The translations under genes and the position numbers were made by a program. Source: Rhodospirillales bacterium (GTDB lineage: Bacteria; Pseudomonadota; Alphaproteobacteria; Dongiales; Dongiaceae). Taken from it: a stretch of DNA of 64,000 nucleotides. The stretch is from positions 1 through 64,000 of the forward strand of contig VFKA01000008.1 in the NCBI GenBank assembly GCA_009885795.1, written 5' to 3'. Below are positions 29,706-38,411 of the stretch, piece after piece. Each line of letters starts with the position of its first letter. The first letter of the stretch is position 1. The notes under the pieces were generated by a model. That model was not told the DNA's origin, made no database searches, and saw only the letters and a program-made list of their open reading frames with translations.

Positions 29706-30392
29706 CTAGCCCGTCGTGCCGCCTTCGGGCCGATCGTCGGTCTCCTCCAGCGGCAAATCGCCGACCAGCGCCTCCTCGTCGAGGGGCTCCTCGCGCGGCG
29801 CTTCCTCTTCGCCCGATGCCGTGGCGCCGGCGGCCTGGGCCGCAAGGGGCGATAGGCCGGTTCCCACTTCGAGCAGGCCGGCCGCGCGAAGCTCCTCGAT
29901 TCCGGGAAGGCTCTCGCGCCCTTCCAACCCAAAGTGATCGTAAAAAGCGGTCGTCGCGACCCAGGTGACCGGCCGGCCCGGCGTCCGCCGGCGGCCTTTG
30001 GGCTGGATCCAACCCAGTTCGAGCAAGGTGTCGAGTGTCCCGCGCGACAGCTCCACGCCGCGAATCTCCTCGATCTCGGCTCGCGTCACCGGCTGATGGT
30101 AGGCGATGATGGCAAGCGTCTCCACGCCGGCGCGCGACAGCTTGCGGATGACGGGGACTTCGATCTGCAAGCGGCCGGCCAGATCCTCGGCGGTACGAAA
30201 CGCCCATTTGCCGTCGCGCCGCACCAGATTGACGCCCCGATTGGCGTAGTGCCGGGCCAGATCCTCGACCAGCGATGCGATGTCGGCATCGGACTCGAGA
30301 TGGCCGGCCAGCGCGGCTTCCGTCATCGGTTCGGTGCTGGCGAACAGGATGGCTTCCAAAATCCTCAGCGCGTCATGACGCCCCGCGCTCAT
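29706..30392 (-). CDS. scpB: Segregation and condensation protein B
   Basis: A 228-residue kleisin-interacting subunit of the SMC-ScpAB condensin. Two winged-helix domains are visible: ILEAILFASTEPMTEAALA at the start and ETLAIIAYHQPVTRAEIEEIRG near residue 90. A Glu/Pro-rich tail of about 50 residues extends beyond the folded core. It overlaps scpA by 4 bp (ATGA). Confidence 0.95.
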   Translation of the reverse strand: MSAGRHDALRILEAILFASTEPMTEAALAGHLESDADIASLVEDLARHYANRGVNLVRRDGKWAFRTAEDLAGRLQIEVPVIRKLSRAGVETLAIIAYHQPVTRAEIEEIRGVELSRGTLDTLLELGWIQPKGRRRTPGRPVTWVATTAFYDHFGLEGRESLPGIEELRAAGLLEVGTGLSPLAAQAAGATASGEEEAPREEPLDEEALVGDLPLEETDDRPEGGTTG

Positions 30393-31177
30393 GATTCACC
30401 CGAGGAGCGCCGCAGGTAGACCGGCCCGAAGGATTCGTCCTGCCGGATTTCGGCGCGCCCGGCGCGCACCAGCTCCAGGCTCGCGGCCAGCATGGACGCG
30501 ACGGCCGAGCGCCGGCGGAGGCCGATCCCCGCATCCGGCGGCAGGAACCCGCTCAGCGTCCCCCAATCGATCTGATGCCGGAGCAGCCCGGTCAGGCGCT
30601 TGATCGCATCGTCCATGGAATAGAGATCGGCGGGCGGAATGCGCAGCATCCCGGCGCGGCCCGCCCCGCCCAAATTGGCGTAAGCCTTCAGCACGTCGTA
30701 AAGGCTCACGCGAATGACCGGACGGTGCACGATCTTCAACCCCTCCGGCGCGCCACGCGAAAAGACTTCGCGCCCAAGGCGAGCCCGGGAGAGCAGCGTC
30801 GCGCCGACCTTCTGCATCGCTTCCAGGCGTTGCAGTTGAAAGGCGAGCGCGGCGGCCAACTGCGCCCCCGTCGGTTCGTCCTCGCCTTCCATGTCGGGCA
30901 GCAACAGGCGCGACTTCAAATAGGCGAGCCACGCCGCCATCACCAGATAGTCGGCCGCCAGTTCCAAGCTGAGTTGGCGGGCTCGCGCCACGAATTCGAG
31001 GTACTGATCGGCCAATTCCAGGATCGAGATCTTGGTCAGGTCCACCTTCTGGTCGCGCGCCAGGGACAGCAAGACGTCGATCGGACCCTCATATCCCTCG
31101 AGATCGAGAATGAGTTGATTCTCGCCATCCCGAATGCCGTCGCGGGCGTCGAATGCATCGTCGAAGTCGGGGGTCAT
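30389..31177 (-). CDS. scpA: Segregation and condensation protein A (kleisin)
   Basis: A 262-residue kleisin bridging SMC heads. The N-terminal motif LEGYEGPIDVLLSLARDQKVDL and the helix LAADYLVMAAWLAYLKSRLLLP are diagnostic. A C-terminal winged helix lies near VASMLAASLELVRAG. The ATG at 31177 lies 4 bp after the protease stop; a longer in-frame start would run into that gene. Translation is coupled to scpB. Confidence 0.95.
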   Translation of the reverse strand: MTPDFDDAFDARDGIRDGENQLILDLEGYEGPIDVLLSLARDQKVDLTKISILELADQYLEFVARARQLSLELAADYLVMAAWLAYLKSRLLLPDMEGEDEPTGAQLAAALAFQLQRLEAMQKVGATLLSRARLGREVFSRGAPEGLKIVHRPVIRVSLYDVLKAYANLGGAGRAGMLRIPPADLYSMDDAIKRLTGLLRHQIDWGTLSGFLPPDAGIGLRRRSAVASMLAASLELVRAGRAEIRQDESFGPVYLRRSSGES

Positions 31178-31181
31178 GACG

Positions 31182-31874
31182 TCACGCAAATCCCATGATC
31201 GAATAGAGAATGTCTTGCAGCGCTTCGGTCGGACCGCCGACCAGCCACGCAAAGATGTCGAGGTCGATGTTCATCCGGTCGCCCAGCATTGGCAAGATGA
31301 ACAATCCCGCGACCAGGATCAACAGGCCCCATCGTTCGAGGCGCGCGATGGGCCGGCCGACGCTCGGTGGAAGCAAGCCGACGAGAACCCGCCCGCCGTC
31401 GAGCGGCGGCATCGGGAGCATATTGAAAACGGCCAGCAGAAGATTGAGATAAACCGATATCTGCAGCGTTTCGAGCGCCCAGCCACGGGCGAAGGACGGC
31501 AGCATCAAGGCGCCGTGAATCAACAGCGCCGAAACGAATGCCAGCCCGAGATTGGCGGCGGGCCCGGCCGCCGCCACCAGCATCATGTGCGGACGCGGAC
31601 GCCGAAGGCGGTCGAAACGCACCGGAACGGGCTTGGCGAACCCGAACAGCACGCCCCCCGCCAGAAAGAGCATGATCGGCAGAACCACGGTCCCGAACGG
31701 ATCGACGTGCCGAAGCGGATTGAAGCTGACCCGCCCCCGGCTCTTGGCCGTATCGTCGCCCAATTTCCAGGCGACGTAGCCATGCGCCGCTTCATGGAGC
31801 GTGATCGCCGTCAGGACCGGCAGCGCCAGCACGGACAGGCCGAGCAGCATGGACGACAGGTCGAACGATTCCAA
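31182..31874 (-). CDS. Site-2 protease family zinc metalloprotease
   Basis: A 230-residue intramembrane protease of the compact M50 type. It has the zinc motif HEAAHGY near residue 33 and a third ligand in NMLPMPPLDGGRVL near 150, within about five hydrophobic segments. Substrates are unknown; relatives act in envelope signalling. TTG at 31874 gives a natural N-terminus (ESFDLSSMLLGLS) 5 bp after nagZ. The ATG at 31850 is an alternative. Confidence 0.88.
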   Translation of the reverse strand: MESFDLSSMLLGLSVLALPVLTAITLHEAAHGYVAWKLGDDTAKSRGRVSFNPLRHVDPFGTVVLPIMLFLAGGVLFGFAKPVPVRFDRLRRPRPHMMLVAAAGPAANLGLAFVSALLIHGALMLPSFARGWALETLQISVYLNLLLAVFNMLPMPPLDGGRVLVGLLPPSVGRPIARLERWGLLILVAGLFILPMLGDRMNIDLDIFAWLVGGPTEALQDILYSIMGFA

Positions 31875-31879
31875 GGGCG

Positions 31880-32911
31880 CTAACCTTGAAGCAGCGCCGC
31901 TGGCCGCGATTCGGTTTCGACCGCATCGAGTGCCCGCAACCCCGCTACCCATGCGCGGCTCCGGTCAAGCCGCGCCAGCGCCGCGTCCGACAAAGGCACC
32001 GCCGCCGCGGCAACGGCCGCCATTTCTTCCATCCGACCATTGCAATGGAGCGCCACGTCGCAGCCGGCCCCAAGCGCCGCGCGCACCCGATCGCCCAACT
32101 CGCCGCTGAGCGCCTTCATGGAAAGATCGTCCGAGACCAGCACGCCGTCGAACCCCATGGCGCCGCGGATGATCTCGCGAATGACCCTTGACGATGTCGT
32201 CGCGGGCCTCTCGCGGTCGATGGCGCTGTAGACAACATGCGCCGTCATTGCCCAAGGCAGATCGTTCAACGCCTTGAAGGGGGCGAAGTCGGTCCGTGAC
32301 AATTCGGATTCATCGGCGTCGACGACCGGCAAATCGAAGTGGCTATCCGATTTGGCCCGGCCATGGCCCGGAATGTGCTTCGCCACCGGCGTGACCCCGC
32401 CGGCGCCGAGGCCTTCGGCAAGCGCGCGGCCCAGCGCCGCGACCAGGGCCGGATCGCCCGAAAATGCCCGATCGCCGATAACGGCGTGCGCCCCGGGCAG
32501 GCACAAATCCAGCACCGGAGCGCAGTCCACGTCGATGCCGAGCGCCGTCAGTTCCGACGCGATCGCCCGGCCATTGGCGCGCGCCGCTTCGATCGCGCCA
32601 TCGCGGTCGTGCATGAAAAGCCGCCCAAAACTCGCCGCCGTCGGCGACGCGCGCCAGTGCGGCGGTTGAAGGCGTTGGATGCGCCCGCCTTCCTGGTCGA
32701 TCAGAATCGGAGCGTCGGGCCGGCCGATAATCTCGCGCAAGGATGCGGTCAAATCCTTGACTTGGCGAGGCGCGGCAACGTTCCGCTCGAACAATATGAA
32801 CCCCAGGGGATTGACCTTGACGAAGAACGTACGCTCCTCCGCCGAGAGTGTCGTGCCCGCGCAGCCTAGGATGACGGCAGCGATCGGCCGCGGTCCGCTA
32901 CTGTAGCGCAA
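31880..32911 (-). CDS. nagZ: Beta-N-acetylhexosaminidase NagZ
   Basis: A 343-residue family GH3 enzyme that removes GlcNAc from anhydromuropeptides during cell-wall recycling in the cytoplasm. The core contains LIDQEGGRIQRL, KHIPGHGRAKSDSH with the Asp-x-His general acid/base, and the nucleophile aspartate in LVSDDLSMKALSG. The start is TTG at 32911, inside the end of the SPOR gene (14-bp overlap). A much longer frame upstream lacks similarity. Confidence 0.93.
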   Translation of the reverse strand: MRYSSGPRPIAAVILGCAGTTLSAEERTFFVKVNPLGFILFERNVAAPRQVKDLTASLREIIGRPDAPILIDQEGGRIQRLQPPHWRASPTAASFGRLFMHDRDGAIEAARANGRAIASELTALGIDVDCAPVLDLCLPGAHAVIGDRAFSGDPALVAALGRALAEGLGAGGVTPVAKHIPGHGRAKSDSHFDLPVVDADESELSRTDFAPFKALNDLPWAMTAHVVYSAIDRERPATTSSRVIREIIRGAMGFDGVLVSDDLSMKALSGELGDRVRAALGAGCDVALHCNGRMEEMAAVAAAAVPLSDAALARLDRSRAWVAGLRALDAVETESRPAALLQG

Positions 32912-34055
32912 CGAGGCAATCCTGCTGACGTTGCTTGAGCGACAAGCACAGATTGACGGCCGCCGCGCGGTCCGCCAACGGTCCGGCCTGCAATCGATAG
33001 TACGTCGAGCCGTCGCCGAACGCCGCGCGCACGAAAACCGGCTGGAGCTGCCCCAGCAGATCGGGGAACTTGCGTAGGACACGCAGCCATTCCGCCCGCG
33101 CGCCGGCTTCGTCACGCAGCGAGGCGAGTTGAACGCGGGCACCCGACATGGGATCGAGGGCCGGTGCCGCGGCCACCGCTTCGGCCGGCGCCACTTCGGG
33201 CGTGGCCGGTGCCAGAGGCAGGGCACCTACCGTCGTCAACTCGCTGTCGCTCGCGGCGGTGGCGGCAAGCTCGTCACTCGTTGACACAATTACCGCTGCA
33301 ACCGCCGGCATGTCGGGAACCGCCGGCTTTTGCGGAGGAACCTTGAATGGCCCAACCCAAGGCACCGGTGTTTGCTCGACCTCCGGAACGTCGAGAGCGT
33401 CTGCTGGAGCCTCCTCGGTGGGCGCGACGGGCTCTGGCGCGGCCACGCTCGGAACCGCGGGCGCTTCAACCGCTGGATCGGAAGGGACAGTGGGCGTCGA
33501 CGCGTCCGAGTCGAGCGCCGCCGGCTCCGGGGGTTCCTCTGGAGTTGGAGCCACCGTGGCCATCTCGGGTTCCTCGGGTGGCGGCGCCGTCGGCGTTTCC
33601 GGCGGCTGAAGCAATTGTTCGCCGGTCTGCTCGGTACTGCCCGGCGGTACCTGCTCGTAGATCGTTTCGTCCTGGAAAGGCACCTCCAGGCCGCCTTCAT
33701 CTTCCGGCACGACCTTCTCCGGCTCGGTCTGCGCCGTGATCAGGGGCACATCGGCCTCGTTCTCGGGCGGCTGCACGCTTTGATAGGTCCACCAGACCGC
33801 GGCGGCAAAACCGCCTACCACCAGAACCGCAACCGCCGCCGGCAGTGCCTTGCGACCGCGCTGAACGACGGATCGACCGCCCGACTTCTCGTCGCGGTGC
33901 AGGCGGGCGGCCATGAGGCTCGTCGGCAGGGGCGGAATCTCGGGATCGAGATCGTCCGCGCCGCCGGCTGCCTGGGACGGCGATTGGCGCTCGGGAAAAC
34001 GCAGGGGCGGGTCAAGGAGCGACCGCGGCCGGTCGCTAGGATCGTCGGATGCCAT
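32898..34055 (-). CDS. SPOR-domain membrane protein
   Basis: A 385-residue bitopic protein. A cytoplasmic N-terminal part of about 70 residues is followed by one transmembrane helix at about 71-91 (LPAAVAVLVVGGFAAAVWW). A long Pro/Glu/Ala-rich periplasmic linker leads to a C-terminal SPOR domain from about residue 308 (ARVQLASLRDEAGARAEW). SPOR domains bind denuded septal glycan, so a division-site role is likely. It overlaps argS by one base (TGATG). Confidence 0.88.
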   Translation of the reverse strand: MASDDPSDRPRSLLDPPLRFPERQSPSQAAGGADDLDPEIPPLPTSLMAARLHRDEKSGGRSVVQRGRKALPAAVAVLVVGGFAAAVWWTYQSVQPPENEADVPLITAQTEPEKVVPEDEGGLEVPFQDETIYEQVPPGSTEQTGEQLLQPPETPTAPPPEEPEMATVAPTPEEPPEPAALDSDASTPTVPSDPAVEAPAVPSVAAPEPVAPTEEAPADALDVPEVEQTPVPWVGPFKVPPQKPAVPDMPAVAAVIVSTSDELAATAASDSELTTVGALPLAPATPEVAPAEAVAAAPALDPMSGARVQLASLRDEAGARAEWLRVLRKFPDLLGQLQPVFVRAAFGDGSTYYRLQAGPLADRAAAVNLCLSLKQRQQDCLVALQ

Positions 34056-35809
34056 CAGCGCATTTCCTCCACCGGCACGACGCCGAAGACCCTCAACCCG
34101 GAGGCGACGACAATGGCAACCGCCTGCACCAGCGCCAATCGAGCCAACGTCACCTCGGGGTCATCCGAGACAAGAAATCGCAGGGTCGAATCATCTTTAC
34201 CCTTATTCCAGAGCGCATGGAAGGCGGCCGCCGCCTCATGGAGGTAGAAGGCGATCCGGTGCGGCTCATGAACCTCGGCCGCGGTCTCGACCACGCGCGG
34301 CCAGGCGGCAAGCGTCTTGATCAGGTCGAGCTCCGCCGAATCGGTCAACCGCCGTGTGGAATGAGCGGCGAGCGCGGCGGGCGAAAGCGCCGCGCCCGGC
34401 ATCGCTTCCGCGGCATGGCGCAGCACCGATCGCGCGCGGGCATGGGCGTATTGCACGTAGAAAACCGGGTTGTCGCGCGACTGCTCCAGCGCCGCCACCA
34501 AATCGAAATCGAGCGGCGCGTCATTGGTGCGCGTCAGCATGATGAACCGGACCACGTCGCGCCCAACCTCGTCGATCACCTCGCGCAGCGCGACGAATGT
34601 GCCGGCCCGCTTCGACATCTTCACAGGTTGGCCGGCGCGCATCAGCCGAACCAGCTGGCAGATCTTGATATCCAATGCCGCCTGCCCATCGCTGATGGCC
34701 GTGACCGCCGCCTTCATGCGTTTGACGTAGCCGGCGTGGTCCGCGCCCCAAACGTCGATCATGACGGGAAATCCGCGCCGGAACTTGTCGAGGTGATAGG
34801 CGATGTCGCCGGCGAAATACGCCCAGCTGCCATCCGATTTCTTCAACGGCCGGTCGACGTCGTCGCCGAACCGCGTGGCGCGAAACAGCGTCTGCGGGCG
34901 CGGCTCCCAGTCCTCCGGTGCCTTGCCCTTCGGCGGTTCGAGTACGCCGACATAGATCAGGTCGCGCTGCGACAGGGTTTCGAGCGCTCGCTCGACGCCG
35001 CCGGCTTCGACCAGCGCGCGCTCCGAGGTGAACACATCGAAATGGACGCCCAGCAGATCGAGATCGGCGCGGATCAGCGTCATCATCGCATCGACCGAGA
35101 AACCCCGAATCACCGGCAACCACGCGGACTCGGGCTCGTTCAGCCACCTGGTCCCGTCGCGAGCCGCCAGCGCCGCGCCGACGTCTTTCAGGTACTCGCC
35201 GGGATAGAGCCCTTCGGGGATGGGGCCGATCGATCCGCCCAGCGCCTCGCGGTAGCGTAAGTGGGTCGACCGGGCCAGCGCATCGACCTGCCCTCCGGCG
35301 TCGTTGATGTAATACTCGCGGCAGACCTCGAAGCCCGCCATCTCCAACAAGGACGCCAACGCGTCGCCGATAACGGCGCCGCGCGCATGGGCGATATGGA
35401 GCGGCCCGGTCGGATTGGTGGAGACGTACTCGACATTGACCCGCCGGCCGCGGCCGAAATCGGAGCGTCCGTAGTCGACCCCCGCTGCCAAGATGTCGGC
35501 CAAGCGGGCGCGCCAGAAATCGTCGCTGAGCGTGAGGTTGACGAAGCCCGGCCCGGCGGTCTCGGCCCGCAGCACCGCCTCCTTTGAAGCCAATTTGCCG
35601 GCCAGTATCTCGGCCAGATCGCGCGGCTTCATCCCGGCCTGCTTGGCCAGCACCATGGCGGCATTGGTGGCGAGGTCGCCATGCCCGCGCTCGCGCGGCG
35701 GCTCGAAGCCGATGCGCGACGTGTCGAGCGCCGCCGGCAGTTCGCCGGCCTTGCTCATGGCATCGATCTCGCCGACGACCAGGTTACGAAAGTGCCGAAA
35801 GACATTCAT
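34055..35809 (-). CDS. argS: Arginyl-tRNA synthetase
   Basis: A 584-residue class I synthetase. The N-terminal Add-1 domain is followed by the HIGH-type motif [13 protein letters not shown] near residue 125, KMSKRAG near 395, and the DALR anticodon-binding domain at the C-terminus ([18 protein letters not shown]). It lies 12 bp after dgt and is coupled to the SPOR gene. Confidence 0.97.
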   Translation of the reverse strand: MNVFRHFRNLVVGEIDAMSKAGELPAALDTSRIGFEPPRERGHGDLATNAAMVLAKQAGMKPRDLAEILAGKLASKEAVLRAETAGPGFVNLTLSDDFWRARLADILAAGVDYGRSDFGRGRRVNVEYVSTNPTGPLHIAHARGAVIGDALASLLEMAGFEVCREYYINDAGGQVDALARSTHLRYREALGGSIGPIPEGLYPGEYLKDVGAALAARDGTRWLNEPESAWLPVIRGFSVDAMMTLIRADLDLLGVHFDVFTSERALVEAGGVERALETLSQRDLIYVGVLEPPKGKAPEDWEPRPQTLFRATRFGDDVDRPLKKSDGSWAYFAGDIAYHLDKFRRGFPVMIDVWGADHAGYVKRMKAAVTAISDGQAALDIKICQLVRLMRAGQPVKMSKRAGTFVALREVIDEVGRDVVRFIMLTRTNDAPLDFDLVAALEQSRDNPVFYVQYAHARARSVLRHAAEAMPGAALSPAALAAHSTRRLTDSAELDLIKTLAAWPRVVETAAEVHEPHRIAFYLHEAAAAFHALWNKGKDDSTLRFLVSDDPEVTLARLALVQAVAIVVASGLRVFGVVPVEEMR

Positions 35810-35821
35810 GTCGATCCGGCA

Positions 35822-37000
35822 TCAAGATCTGGCATAGGGGTCGAACAGGCGCCGATGTTCATCGAGGGCGAATCGGTCGGTCATCCCGGCAATATAGTCC
35901 GCGACCAGCCTCGCGGTCGCGGTTGAATTGGGCCGGTCGCACTGCGCCCGCCACTCGCCCGGCAGGCAATCGGGCTGCCCGACATAAAGCTCGAACAGTT
36001 CGCGGACCACGTGGCGGGCCTTGGCCGTCATCCGGTTCACGCGATGATGCCGGTACATGCGCTCGAACAGGAAAGCCCGCAGCGAGGTATCGGCCTCGCG
36101 CATCCCAGGGCTGAACGCGATCACCGGCCGGCCGAGGCGGCGGAGCGCCGCGGCGGATTCCGGCGGCGATTCCGTCAGGCGGCGGCCGGCCTCGGCAAAA
36201 ACGTCGTTTACCATCAGGTCGATCAACCGGCGGATCGATTCGTGAATCAATCGGCCGATCTCCAGACCAGGATGCTTCCGGCCGACCTCGGCGAACACCG
36301 AACCGACCAAACGCACGCCGGCAAGCTCCTCGACCGAGAACAGTCCGGCCCGCAGGCCATCGTCGATGTCGTGGTTGTTGTAGGCGATGTCGTCGGCGAG
36401 CGCCGCCACCTGCGCCTCCGCCCCTGCCCACGTGCCGAGCTCGAGATCGCGCGCCTTGGCGCTATAATCGGCAATCGACTTCGGGACCGGGCGGTCCTTC
36501 GCTCCCGGCCCCAGCAACGGGCCATTATGCTTCACCACGCCTTCGAGACATTCCCAGGTCAGGTTCAACCCATCGAAGGCGGCATAACGGCGCTCCAGAC
36601 TCGTCAGGACCCTGAACGTCTGCTCGTTATGGTCGAAGCCGCCAAACCCCCGCATCGCCTCGTTGAGCGCCTCCTCGCCGGCATGGCCGAAGGGCGGGTG
36701 GCCAAGGTCGTGCGCCAGCGCCACCGCCTCGGCCAGGTCTTCGTCCAGGCCCAGGTTGCGCGCGATCGAACGGGCGATCTGCGAGACCTCGAGGCTGTGG
36801 GTGAGGCGGGTCCGGTAATGGTCCCCTTCATGAAAGACGAACACCTGCGTTTTATGCTTGAGGCGCCGGAACGCGACGCTGTGGATGACGCGGTCCCGGT
36901 CGCGCTGGAATACCGAACGCGTCGGGCTTTCCGGCTCCGGCACCAGGCGGCCGCGGCTTTCTTCCGGCCGGCAGGCAAAGGACGCTAGGGTCGTGTTCAT
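35822..37000 (-). CDS. dgt: dGTPase-like HD-domain deoxynucleotide triphosphohydrolase
   Basis: A 392-residue HD-superfamily enzyme that hydrolyses dNTPs to deoxynucleosides and triphosphate. The metal site is built from RTRLTHSLEVSQIAR, then ALAHDLGHPPFGHAGE near residue 110, and a later LADDIAYNNHDIDD. The ATG at 37000 gives the family N-terminus. It is the head of a 14-gene codirectional run and divergent from the erpA-like gene. Confidence 0.94.
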   Translation of the reverse strand: MNTTLASFACRPEESRGRLVPEPESPTRSVFQRDRDRVIHSVAFRRLKHKTQVFVFHEGDHYRTRLTHSLEVSQIARSIARNLGLDEDLAEAVALAHDLGHPPFGHAGEEALNEAMRGFGGFDHNEQTFRVLTSLERRYAAFDGLNLTWECLEGVVKHNGPLLGPGAKDRPVPKSIADYSAKARDLELGTWAGAEAQVAALADDIAYNNHDIDDGLRAGLFSVEELAGVRLVGSVFAEVGRKHPGLEIGRLIHESIRRLIDLMVNDVFAEAGRRLTESPPESAAALRRLGRPVIAFSPGMREADTSLRAFLFERMYRHHRVNRMTAKARHVVRELFELYVGQPDCLPGEWRAQCDRPNSTATARLVADYIAGMTDRFALDEHRRLFDPYARS

Positions 37001-37031
37001 GAGGCTGACATAGTGTTGTAGCAAGGCCACG

Positions 37032-37059
37032 TTGACAATGTGGGCAAGACGCCTAGATA
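37032..37059 (+). promoter_or_regulatory. Candidate sigma-70 promoter of the erpA-like gene
   Basis: TTGACA at 37032-37037 and TAGATA at 37054-37059 with a 16-bp spacer, 24 bp before the start codon. It lies in the dgt/erpA divergent gap and is identified by consensus only. Confidence 0.6.
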
Positions 37060-37082
37060 AGAGTACATCCTTTGGACATCCC

Positions 37083-37436
37083 ATGACCACGATGACGCCG
37101 GACCCGCGCCCCAACGTGACGATTACCGACGCCGCCGCGCGCCGGCTGGCCGAAGTCGTCGCCACCGAACCGGGCGCGGACGTGAAGTTGCGCATCTCCG
37201 TGTCCGGCGGCGGCTGCGCCGGATTCCAGTACGGTTTTACCCTCGATGCCGCGCGCAATGACGACGATATCGTCTTCGAGCGCGATGGCGTCGCGGTGGT
37301 CATCGATGGCGTCTCGCTCGATCTTCTGGGCGGCGCCCAGATCGATTTCGTCGAAGACCTGTCCGGGGCGTCCTTCCTGGTGCGCAACCCGAACGCCACG
37401 TCGTCCTGCGGCTGCGGCAACTCGTTCTCGATCTGA
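37083..37436 (+). CDS. erpA: ErpA/IscA-type iron-sulfur carrier protein
   Basis: A 117-residue A-type Fe-S carrier. The three conserved cysteines are present: GGGCAGFQY near residue 50 and SSCGCGNSF near the C-terminus. It delivers clusters to apo-proteins. The ATG at 37083 fits MTTMTPDPRP as a short lead and lies behind a good promoter. The choice between ErpA and IscA rests on the lack of any isc/suf genes nearby. It is followed 8 bp later by xth. Confidence 0.88.
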   Translation: MTTMTPDPRPNVTITDAAARRLAEVVATEPGADVKLRISVSGGGCAGFQYGFTLDAARNDDDIVFERDGVAVVIDGVSLDLLGGAQIDFVEDLSGASFLVRNPNATSSCGCGNSFSI

Positions 37437-37444
37437 CGAGTTCG

Positions 37445-38248
37445 TTGGCCCGGTTCGCGACCTGGAACGTCAATTCGGTCAAGGCCCGCATCGGTCACCT
37501 GATCGCATGGCTTCGCGAATCCAAGCCGGACGTCGTCATGCTCCAGGAACTCAAGACCGAGGCCGAAAGCTTCCCGCGCCTTGAGATCGAGGATCTCGGC
37601 TACAACATCGCGCTGGTCGGACAGAAGACCTACAACGGCGTCGCCGTCCTGGCGCGCCACCCGTTGTCGGTGGAATGCACGAGACTGCCGGGCGACGAGG
37701 CTGACGACCAGGCCCGCTATATCGAAGCGCTCATCGAGATGGCCGGCGGCAAGGATTTACCGCGCCGAGTCCTGCGCGCCGTTTCCGTCTATGTGCCGAA
37801 TGGCAACCCCGTCGATTCGGAGAAATTCCCCTACAAGCTTCGCTGGTTGGAACGGCTTGGCGACCGTCTGCGCCATCTGTTGACGCTGGAGGAGGTTCTC
37901 GTCGTCGGCGGCGACTACAATGTCGCGCCGGCCGACGACGACGTCTACGACCCCAAGGCGTGGGCCGGCGATGCCCTGTGCCGGCCGGAATCGAGGGCCC
38001 GGTATCGTGCGTTGCTGCACCTCGGCCTGACCGATGCGCTCCGCGCGCTCCATGGAGAATCTCACCTCTACTCCTACTGGGACTATCAGGGCGGGCACTG
38101 GGCCAAGGACGAGGGCCTCAGGATCGACCATCTTCTCTTGTCGCCCCAGGCGGCCGACCGCCTGGCGGCCTCGGGTATCGATCGCGGTCCGCGGCGCAAG
38201 GAGAAACCGTCCGACCACACGCCGGTATGGTGCGACCTCGATCTTTGA
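37445..38248 (+). CDS. xth: Exodeoxyribonuclease III
   Basis: A 267-residue AP endonuclease / 3'-exonuclease of base-excision repair. The catalytic signatures are TWNVNSVKAR, MLQELKTE, VVGGDYNVAP, RIDHLLLSP and SDHTPVW. It starts with TTG at 37445, 8 bp after the erpA-like gene, so it is likely cotranscribed from the same promoter. A repeat pair of family B follows. Confidence 0.94.
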   Translation: MARFATWNVNSVKARIGHLIAWLRESKPDVVMLQELKTEAESFPRLEIEDLGYNIALVGQKTYNGVAVLARHPLSVECTRLPGDEADDQARYIEALIEMAGGKDLPRRVLRAVSVYVPNGNPVDSEKFPYKLRWLERLGDRLRHLLTLEEVLVVGGDYNVAPADDDVYDPKAWAGDALCRPESRARYRALLHLGLTDALRALHGESHLYSYWDYQGGHWAKDEGLRIDHLLLSPQAADRLAASGIDRGPRRKEKPSDHTPVWCDLDL

Positions 38249-38273
38249 TGTTGCGCCATAACGCTCTTCAATG

Positions 38274-38378
38274 CTGCCTCATGCCGGGGAGCCGCGAAGC
38301 GGTGTTTCGAAGCATGCCGGATGAGGAATACTGCCTCATGCTGAGGAGCCGCGAAGCGGCGTCTCGAAGCATGGGCCA
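38274..38378. repeat. Interspersed repeat, family B-like, two tandem units
   Basis: Two adjacent units begin CTGCCTCATGC at 38274 and 38331. Each contains a GGAGCCGCGAAGCGG palindrome and a TCTCGAAGCATG-type arm (TTTCGAAGCATG in the first unit). They lie between the convergent xth and M81 peptidase genes. Two copies without spacers of regular size exclude a CRISPR array. Confidence 0.78.
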
Positions 38379-38411
38379 TGGGTCTCGGGCTACCCTAGAT
38401 TCGGTATAGCC

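Noticed and set aside
28047-29855. A 602-residue open frame antisense to tatABC
   Set aside because: It mirrors three well-supported tat genes on the other strand and has a low-complexity Arg/Gly/Asp composition, as expected for the opposite strand of GC-rich coding DNA.
33330-34247. A 305-residue plus-strand frame over the SPOR and argS genes
   Set aside because: It lies over the Pro/Ala/Glu-rich linker of the SPOR protein, whose codon bias keeps the other strand open.
38274-38378. Tandem repeated units that might be a short CRISPR array
   Set aside because: Only two units, with internal palindromes and no regular unique spacers; no cas genes in the window.
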